A stretch of 64,000 nucleotides of DNA from Nitrososphaerota archaeon (GTDB lineage: Archaea > Thermoproteota > Nitrososphaeria > Nitrososphaerales > Gagatemarchaeaceae): positions 310,001-374,000 of the forward strand of contig JAPCJI010000001.1 of the NCBI GenBank assembly GCA_027887005.1. The letters run 5' to 3'. The notes under the pieces are model-generated. The model had not been told where the DNA came from. It ran no database searches and saw nothing but the letters and a program-made list of their open reading frames with translations. Position 1 is the first letter of the stretch. The number at the start of each line of letters is the position of its first letter. A program made the position numbers and the translations under genes. Positions 59,289 to 64,000 of the stretch are shown in pieces.

Positions 59289-60823
59289 TTTTCCGAGCCA
59301 AGGTACGAGTAGACCAATATGCCGCCGACGACCGTGGCGGCCACTCCGACCTTCCGGACCATGGCCGGGTGCATCCCTTCGATGTCTGAATCGAGGAGCG
59401 TCAGGTTCGCTCCCATGCCCTCGGCGAGGCCCGGGCAGGGGTCGTCGAACCCGTTGGACACCCCGTTGGCCGTGTATATCCGGACGGCCTCCTCCAAGGA
59501 CAAGCTCTCCTCGGGGGCGAGCCCCCCTCTAGCCATGGCGGCCCAGGCGCCGACCATGGGGCTCATCGACTCCACCGGCGCGTCTGAGCTCCCTGAAGCC
59601 ACGATTCCCTCTCCGAGCATCGACTTCAAGGGATAGAGGTACCTAACCCTCTCCTCGCCGAGGCGTTTCAGTGCCCAGGTGTCGGAGGTGATGAAGAGGG
59701 GCTGTACCGTCGCCCTGATCCCAGCCCTGGCCATCCTGACCCGAAGGTCCTTCGGGAGCAGGCTGGCGTGTTCGATCCTGTGCCTTCGGGGGTTTCCCTT
59801 CCCGGCGACCCTGGTCAGGGACCCTATGGCCTGCTCGACCGCCCTGTCGCCGATCGCGTGGATTATCACCTGGTAGCCCCCGTTGTCTGCACTCTCTACC
59901 AATCCGTCGAGTTCCTCGGCCGTGTGCCTCAGGATGCCCGTGTTCCCCGGGTCATCGGAATATGGCTCCCGGAGGGCCGCGGTCCTTGCTCCGAGCGAGC
60001 CGTCCGCGTAGATCTTCACCCCGTTTATTCTGACCTGGTCGTCGTCGAGCTTCTCCCGGATTCTCTTCTCCGCGACGTATCCAAGGGCCTCAGCGGGGAT
60101 GTACAAACGATGCCTGAGTGAGAGGGCGCCCGCAGAGAGCAACGAAACAATCGCCTCGAGCTCTGAGGCGTAGCTGTCCGCGGACACAATCGTGTGCAGG
60201 GTGGTCAGCCCAAACTTCGCAGCTTCGCCCTCTGCGGAAAGGAGGTCCGCGACGCAGTCCTGCGAGCTCCTTGGAATCCTTGCGAAGACCTTCTCCTGGG
60301 CGCCTTCCTTGAGGATACCCGTGAGCCGGCCTGAAGAGTCTCGTTCGTACTCGCTACCCTGGATTCCGTCTAGGGATAGCGTCTCTATGGCCACCGTATT
60401 CAGGAGGACGATGTGCCCGCAGACCCGTGAAAGGGCCACGGGGTTCCGGGGACTCAGGTCGTCTATGTCGACGCGGCTTGGCATCCGAGCCTCGGGGAAG
60501 GCCTCCTGGTCCCAACCCTTGCCTCTGATCCACTCACCAGGCTGCGCTCGCTGTATCTTCGCGAAGAGCCTTAGTCTGATGCCGGTGACGTTGCTGGTGC
60601 CCCGGAGGTCCACGCTCCGCTTAAGCCACCCGAATTCGAAGGGGTGACAGTGTGAATCGACAAGTCCCGGCAGCAGGGTGGACCCTCCCGCGTCAAGCTT
60701 GATGGTGCCTGCAGGCACGTCTGGCGTAGTCTCCTGGGATATCCTCGAGATAAGCGCGCCTTCAACAAGAACGGAAGCATGTTTCCTCTCGCCGATGCTG
60801 CAATTCTCTATCAGGAGGCCCAT
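59285..60823 (-). CDS. Amidohydrolase family protein (YtcJ-like)
   Basis: The 512-residue metal-dependent hydrolase has the N-terminal HCHPFEFGW metal motif (about 58), the Lys in NGVKIYADGSLGART (about 269), HAIGDRAV (about 331), HRIEHASL (about 357) and the final Asp in GSSDAPVESMSP (about 418), matching the YtcJ subfamily of amidohydrolases. The substrate is unknown. A longer open frame extends to 61300 through antiphase cofC sequence; ATG 60823 starts MGLLIENCSIGERK, the right N-terminus. It overlaps the end of cofC by 13 bases and is co-transcribed with the F420 genes. Confidence 0.88.
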   Translation of the reverse strand: MGLLIENCSIGERKHASVLVEGALISRISQETTPDVPAGTIKLDAGGSTLLPGLVDSHCHPFEFGWLKRSVDLRGTSNVTGIRLRLFAKIQRAQPGEWIRGKGWDQEAFPEARMPSRVDIDDLSPRNPVALSRVCGHIVLLNTVAIETLSLDGIQGSEYERDSSGRLTGILKEGAQEKVFARIPRSSQDCVADLLSAEGEAAKFGLTTLHTIVSADSYASELEAIVSLLSAGALSLRHRLYIPAEALGYVAEKRIREKLDDDQVRINGVKIYADGSLGARTAALREPYSDDPGNTGILRHTAEELDGLVESADNGGYQVIIHAIGDRAVEQAIGSLTRVAGKGNPRRHRIEHASLLPKDLRVRMARAGIRATVQPLFITSDTWALKRLGEERVRYLYPLKSMLGEGIVASGSSDAPVESMSPMVGAWAAMARGGLAPEESLSLEEAVRIYTANGVSNGFDDPCPGLAEGMGANLTLLDSDIEGMHPAMVRKVGVAATVVGGILVYSYLGSEN

Positions 60824-61452
60824 GCGCTCAACTTCTTTCGCGCAAATTCGACGGAGCGTGTATTTATCCGCGTCCCGGCGAGTTCTCGCAGGTCCCCCGG
60901 CGAGTCGACGTCGAAGAGGACGCCTCGGCTGCAGTGGACGGCCAGGGTGGAGCTGTTTCGAGCTACGGCCCTGACATGGTTCCAGAAGCTGTCCGAATCG
61001 TAGCTCAATTCCAGGCGAGGACTTCTCGAGAAGATGAGGAGGTTGGTGCCGTCGAAGGACTTGGAAGGAGAGACCACGCTGTCGAAGCGGGAACCCAGGT
61101 TCGCGACCGAGGCCAGTTCCCGGGCCGTCAGGAGGGGGAGGTCGGAGGGGAGCACGAGGAAGCGATCCCAACCCTTGAGGAACCTCATCCCCCTTTCGAC
61201 CGCGGCGTCGACCCCCTTGTCGGAGGTCTCCCTTGCCGGAGTTGCCCCCGACCTTGAAGCCAGGGACAGAGCTCTCCGGTCTGAGGAGACAACCACGCAT
61301 CGGTCGACCAGGCCAGCGCCCCTGACCGCGCGGAGGACGTCAAGGAGCATGAGTTCGGACAGAGCTCGCCTGTCTGCGGGGCTCAAGTCCGAGGATAGAC
61401 GCGACTTGCCGTCCACAGCCTTGAAAGGGACGATGACGGAGAGGGGATTCAA
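60811..61452 (-). CDS. cofC: 2-phospho-L-lactate guanylyltransferase (CofC)
   Basis: The 213-residue nucleotidyltransferase activates 2-phospho-L-lactate (or phosphoenolpyruvate) with GTP for F420 synthesis. It starts SVIVPFKAVDGKSRLSSDLSPADRRALSEL, typical of CofC, and has VLPSDLPLL (about 108) and a DGTNLLIFSRSP segment. The TTG start (61452) overlaps the cofD stop in a TTGA arrangement. The longer frame to 61524 reads through the end of cofD. Confidence 0.93.
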   Translation of the reverse strand: MNPLSVIVPFKAVDGKSRLSSDLSPADRRALSELMLLDVLRAVRGAGLVDRCVVVSSDRRALSLASRSGATPARETSDKGVDAAVERGMRFLKGWDRFLVLPSDLPLLTARELASVANLGSRFDSVVSPSKSFDGTNLLIFSRSPRLELSYDSDSFWNHVRAVARNSSTLAVHCSRGVLFDVDSPGDLRELAGTRINTRSVEFARKKLSAWAS

Positions 61453-62363
61453 GCCCTCAGAACCGCCCTGGCAAGCCTTGTCTCGTCTTCTGGGCCGGCC
61501 ATCCTGATGTCTGAAAGATGGCATTGCACGCCCTGGTTCGAAATCTCCTCAGCGAGGCCCGCGTCTTTACTGTCGATCAGGATTGCGTCCAGGAAGCCCG
61601 AATACCTCACTGCCACCCCGAGAGAGTTTGGTCGAAGTCCTGCAGCCTTCATCAGCTTCGCCGCCGGACCGCTGAATGGTGATGACCCAAGCATTGGGGA
61701 GAGGGCGGTGATCCTCGCGCGGGCTCCCTGAAGGAGCTTGGGGAATCCCGGGATGGCAAGGATGGGTCCGATGCTGGTGACGGGGTTCGCCGGGCAAAGG
61801 ACTATGCGGTCCGCTCCTTTGATCGAATCAGCAACCTGAGGGCTCGGTCTCGATCTGGCGGCGCCCCGGTACTCCACCCCGGTGACACCCGGGCGTCCGC
61901 CCTCGCGAACCCAGAACTCCTGCAGGTGCAGGAGGCCCTTCTTCGTCCTGACGTGGGTTTCTAGAGGGTCGTCGGTGGCCGGGAGGACTCTGGAGGTCGC
62001 ATGGAGATCCCTCCGCAGCTTCTCGGTCACTTCAGTCAGAGACGCGCCTGAGCGAAGGAGTGCGGTGCGGACGATGTGGGTGGCCAGGTCCCTGTCGCCC
62101 AGTGCGAACCAGGATTCCGTGTTCAGGGCCCTGAGCCCTGCGAGCGAATTGAAAGTGTCCCCCTCGACCCCCCATCCGCGCGATTTGTCAGCGATGCCGG
62201 CGAGCGTGTACAGCGCGATGTCCAAGTCCGGGCATACATAGAGGCCGTGCATCCAGATATTGTCGCCCACGTTCGCGACCACGGTCAAGTCTGGCCCGAG
62301 ATAGGAGAGGCCCCGGATGAGCTTGGCTGACCCTGTCCCTCCGGCGATAGCTACTACCTTCAA
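61449..62363 (-). CDS. cofD: 2-phospho-L-lactate transferase (CofD)
   Basis: The 304-residue enzyme transfers the activated phospholactate from CofC to the deazaflavin Fo, making F420-0. The start VVAIAGGTGSAKLIRGL (about 3-19), the Asp-containing NVGDNIWMHGLYVCPDLDIALYTLAGI (about 31-57) and LCPANPVTSIGPILAIPG (about 189) are diagnostic. The TTG start is preceded by AGGTGA, which also contains the cofE stop. It lies between cofE and cofC. Confidence 0.95.
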   Translation of the reverse strand: MKVVAIAGGTGSAKLIRGLSYLGPDLTVVANVGDNIWMHGLYVCPDLDIALYTLAGIADKSRGWGVEGDTFNSLAGLRALNTESWFALGDRDLATHIVRTALLRSGASLTEVTEKLRRDLHATSRVLPATDDPLETHVRTKKGLLHLQEFWVREGGRPGVTGVEYRGAARSRPSPQVADSIKGADRIVLCPANPVTSIGPILAIPGFPKLLQGARARITALSPMLGSSPFSGPAAKLMKAAGLRPNSLGVAVRYSGFLDAILIDSKDAGLAEEISNQGVQCHLSDIRMAGPEDETRLARAVLRA

Positions 62364-62367
62364 CCGT

Positions 62368-63117
62368 TCACCTGAAAAGGTCTCTTTCCCGCTTCATGAC
62401 CAGGGATCCTATCCCGCTTTCCCCCCGGGCGTAGATGGCGCCTCGGACCACGGCCACGGGGATCCTCTCGAGTTTGCCCACCGCGAGCTCGGCCGCCCCT
62501 GCCAACTCGTCCACGACGGCAGGTTCGGTCACCCTGAGCTCGTAGCCGAAAGCATCCTTCCTTCCCCTGTAGGAGACCAGGGGCTCGATGCCAGAACAGC
62601 CGATGGCGACGTCGGTCTGCCCCCTTCTCCATGGCCTTCCGAAGGTGTCGGAGACGATGACCGCGAGTTTCTTGCCGGTCGAGGCTTCCAGGCCTCGCCT
62701 TATCCTTCTGGCGCTCAGGTCAGGGTCCACCGGAAGGAGGGCTGCGAAGCCCCTCCCGACGTTGGACTGGTCCACCCCTGAATTCGCGCAGACCAGCCCG
62801 TGCCTTGTCTCGGTGATGATCACCCCGTGCCCGGCCCGAACGACGCGCACCGATTCCCGTAGGACCAGCTCGACGAGCCTTGGGTCCTTGCCCTGGGCCC
62901 GGGCGAGCGCAGACGCTCGTCTCCCGGGTTTGACCCTGCGAAGCTCGACGACCCTCCCCTCGGCCTTGGAGACTGCTTTCTGCTTGACTACCACCACGTC
63001 GTGCTCTTGGAGGGCCAGCCTCTCCCGTGCGGTCGCTTCCATGATCATATTGGCGATGTCCGAGCCCTTCTTGACTTCCGGGATCCCGCCGACTGGGAAG
63101 ATCTCTACCCTGCTCAA
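62368..63117 (-). CDS. cofE: F420-0:gamma-glutamyl ligase (CofE)
   Basis: The 249-residue enzyme adds L-glutamate residues to F420-0 with GTP. Conserved features are the N-terminal IFPVGGIPEVKKGSDIA, VVVKQKAVSKAEGRVV, the ITETRHGLVCANSGVDQSNV motif (about 103-122) and VIVSDTFGRPWRRGQTDVAIGCSGI (about 153-177). TTG start with GGAG upstream. It is the first gene of the F420 operon cofE-cofD-cofC. Confidence 0.95.
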   Translation of the reverse strand: MSRVEIFPVGGIPEVKKGSDIANMIMEATARERLALQEHDVVVVKQKAVSKAEGRVVELRRVKPGRRASALARAQGKDPRLVELVLRESVRVVRAGHGVIITETRHGLVCANSGVDQSNVGRGFAALLPVDPDLSARRIRRGLEASTGKKLAVIVSDTFGRPWRRGQTDVAIGCSGIEPLVSYRGRKDAFGYELRVTEPAVVDELAGAAELAVGKLERIPVAVVRGAIYARGESGIGSLVMKRERDLFR

Positions 63118-63168
63118 TTGCTCCTAGAGGCGCTCGCGAAGGGCGCGATAAATGCTCTGTATAGGGGT

Positions 63169-63178
63169 TAGATTTTAT
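63169..63178 (+). promoter_or_regulatory. TATA box of the Mrp ATPase gene
   Basis: GATTTTATAC is centred about 32 bases before the TTG at 63206, in the divergent gap shared with cofE. Confidence 0.55.
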
Positions 63179-63205
63179 ACGCCGCAAATCCCCTCGGGAG
63201 CAGAC

Positions 63206-64000
63206 TTGCCCACCAAAGAGGACGTGCTGAAGGCATTGGCTGAGGTCAGGGACCCCGAGCTCGGGAGGGACGTGGTGTCGCTTCACATGATCGATGACGT
63301 CAAGGTCGATGGAGGGAGTGTCGAGTTCACACTGAACCTGACCACCCCTGCCTGCCCGCTGAGGAATCGGCTCGAAGAGGCTGCCAGGGACGCCGTGAAA
63401 GCCCTGCCCGGCGTGAGTGCGGTCCGGATGAAGACGGGTTCCACAGTCTTCGCAACCCGGGACTACGCGCAGTCAGAGATGCTGAAGGGGGTCAAGAACA
63501 TCATCGCGGTGGCAAGCGGGAAGGGAGGCGTCGGGAAGTCGACGATTGCGACCAACCTTGCGGTGGCCCTGGCGGGGTCGGGGGCCAAGGTGGGCCTGCT
63601 CGACGCTGACGTGTACGGCCCCAACATCCCGCACATGATGGGGGTGGAGGACGGCGCGGACGTCAGGGACGATTTGATCATCCCCCCGGTAGCCCACGGG
63701 GTAAAGGTCGCCTCGCTGGGGTTCTTCTACAAGGACGAGACTCCGGTGATATGGAGGGGGCCCATGGTGGCCGGAGCGGTGAGGCAGCTCCTCACCCAGG
63801 TCGAGTGGGGAGACCTGGACTACCTTGTGGTCGATCTCCCTCCGGGGACGGGGGATAGCTCCCTTACCCTTGCGCAGACGGTCCCTCTGGGAGGGATAGT
63901 AATCGTCACCACCCCCCAGGACGCCGCACTCAGCATCGCGGCGAAGGCCCTGGCGATGTTCCGGAGGTTGAACGTGCCAATCCTCGGAGTAGTGGAGAAC
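63206..64000 (+). CDS. Mrp/NBP35-family P-loop ATPase with DUF59 domain (3' end beyond window)
   Basis: The frame runs from a TTG start off the end of the window, giving 265 residues so far. Residues 1-80 are the DUF59/MIP18 domain (EVRDPELGRDVV.., then TTPACPLRN). An ATPase domain follows, with the deviant Walker A SGKGGVGKST (about 100), LLDADVYGPNIPHMMG (about 132) and VVDLPPGTGD (about 211). These proteins carry Fe-S clusters to target enzymes. A TATA-like GATTTTATAC (63169-63178) lies about 32 bases upstream of the start. Confidence 0.92.
   Translation, partial: MPTKEDVLKALAEVRDPELGRDVVSLHMIDDVKVDGGSVEFTLNLTTPACPLRNRLEEAARDAVKALPGVSAVRMKTGSTVFATRDYAQSEMLKGVKNIIAVASGKGGVGKSTIATNLAVALAGSGAKVGLLDADVYGPNIPHMMGVEDGADVRDDLIIPPVAHGVKVASLGFFYKDETPVIWRGPMVAGAVRQLLTQVEWGDLDYLVVDLPPGTGDSSLTLAQTVPLGGIVIVTTPQDAALSIAAKALAMFRRLNVPILGVVEN

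Noticed and set aside
60824-61300. Extension of the amidohydrolase to 61300
   Set aside because: The extra 159 residues are an antiphase reading of cofC, rich in Arg, Pro and Gly. ATG 60823 gives the normal start of the enzyme.
1-64000. CRISPR arrays, insertion sequences, prophage or integrative elements
   Set aside because: No regularly spaced repeats, transposase or integrase genes or long terminal repeats were seen. This was judged by eye; a self-comparison would be needed to exclude short dispersed repeats.

Overview
The window is a gene-dense, GC-rich stretch of an archaeal chromosome. The evidence is transcription factor B, RNA polymerase subunits Rpo12 and Rpo6/K, a family-B DNA polymerase, Alba, archaeal-type Gly-, Thr- and Pro-tRNA synthetases, tRNA-splicing endonuclease, an archaetidylinositol-phosphate-type synthase and an F420 biosynthesis operon. 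Ribosomal proteins eS25 and eS26, which within the Archaea are typical of the TACK branch, plus heme O synthase, the agmatine deiminase route to putrescine and several small proteins resembling Thaumarchaeota ones, suggest a GC-rich member of the Thaumarchaeota/Nitrososphaeria or a close relative, probably aerobic or facultative. This placement is inference; no rRNA or ammonia-oxidation gene lies in the window. Many genes are leaderless: an A/T-rich TATA-like element sits about 26-30 bases upstream of an ATG, GTG or TTG start. I used these elements to choose starts.

Layout. 1-9.2 kb: CPBP membrane protease, dCTP deaminase/dUTPase, TFB, a conserved hypothetical, divergent cupin and hemerythrin genes, an HTH regulator, a MurG-like glycosyltransferase, a DUF92/VTE6 membrane protein and glycyl-tRNA synthetase. 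9.4-13.3 kb: a secreted N-glycosylated-looking protein, the mevalonate-entry operon (HMG-CoA synthase, thiolase, DUF35 protein) and Rpo12. 13.3-17.2 kb: a small surface-glycan/lipid-sugar locus. 17.3-26.5 kb: DNA polymerase B, MscS channel, N-carbamoylputrescine amidase and agmatine deiminase, ThrRS, a CDP-alcohol phosphatidyltransferase, membrane cyclophilin and eS26. 26.5-33.4 kb: a complete BMP-type nucleoside ABC importer with two PfkB-family kinases. 33.4-40.8 kb: ProRS, a TMEM165-like transporter, an EndA/TrmI/DUF47 operon and an NfeD-slipin pair. 40.8-47.9 kb: uracil phosphoribosyltransferase, DNA ligase, eS25, RpoK, Alba, thymidine kinase and a nucleoside phosphorylase, which together with the importer and kinases outline a nucleoside salvage network. 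47.9-53.5 kb: sugar phosphate enzymes. 53.6-56.3 kb: heme O synthase, TatA, AbrB-like, Hsp20-like and a small metalloprotease. 56.3-59.3 kb: an anion-type ABC transporter with a duplicated permease, no substrate-binding protein nearby, and a stand-alone AAA-associated domain gene. 59.3-63.1 kb: F420 operon cofE-cofD-cofC followed by an amidohydrolase. The window ends inside an Mrp/NBP35 ATPase gene.

I found no rRNA, tRNA, CRISPR array, insertion sequence or prophage. No stretch longer than 300 bases lacks a gene. The points most worth following up are the nucleoside import/salvage set, the binding-protein-less transporter with its separate AAA-associated protein, a GalT homologue with an altered active-site motif, a likely frameshift in the Hsp20-like gene, and three very small ORFs in gaps.
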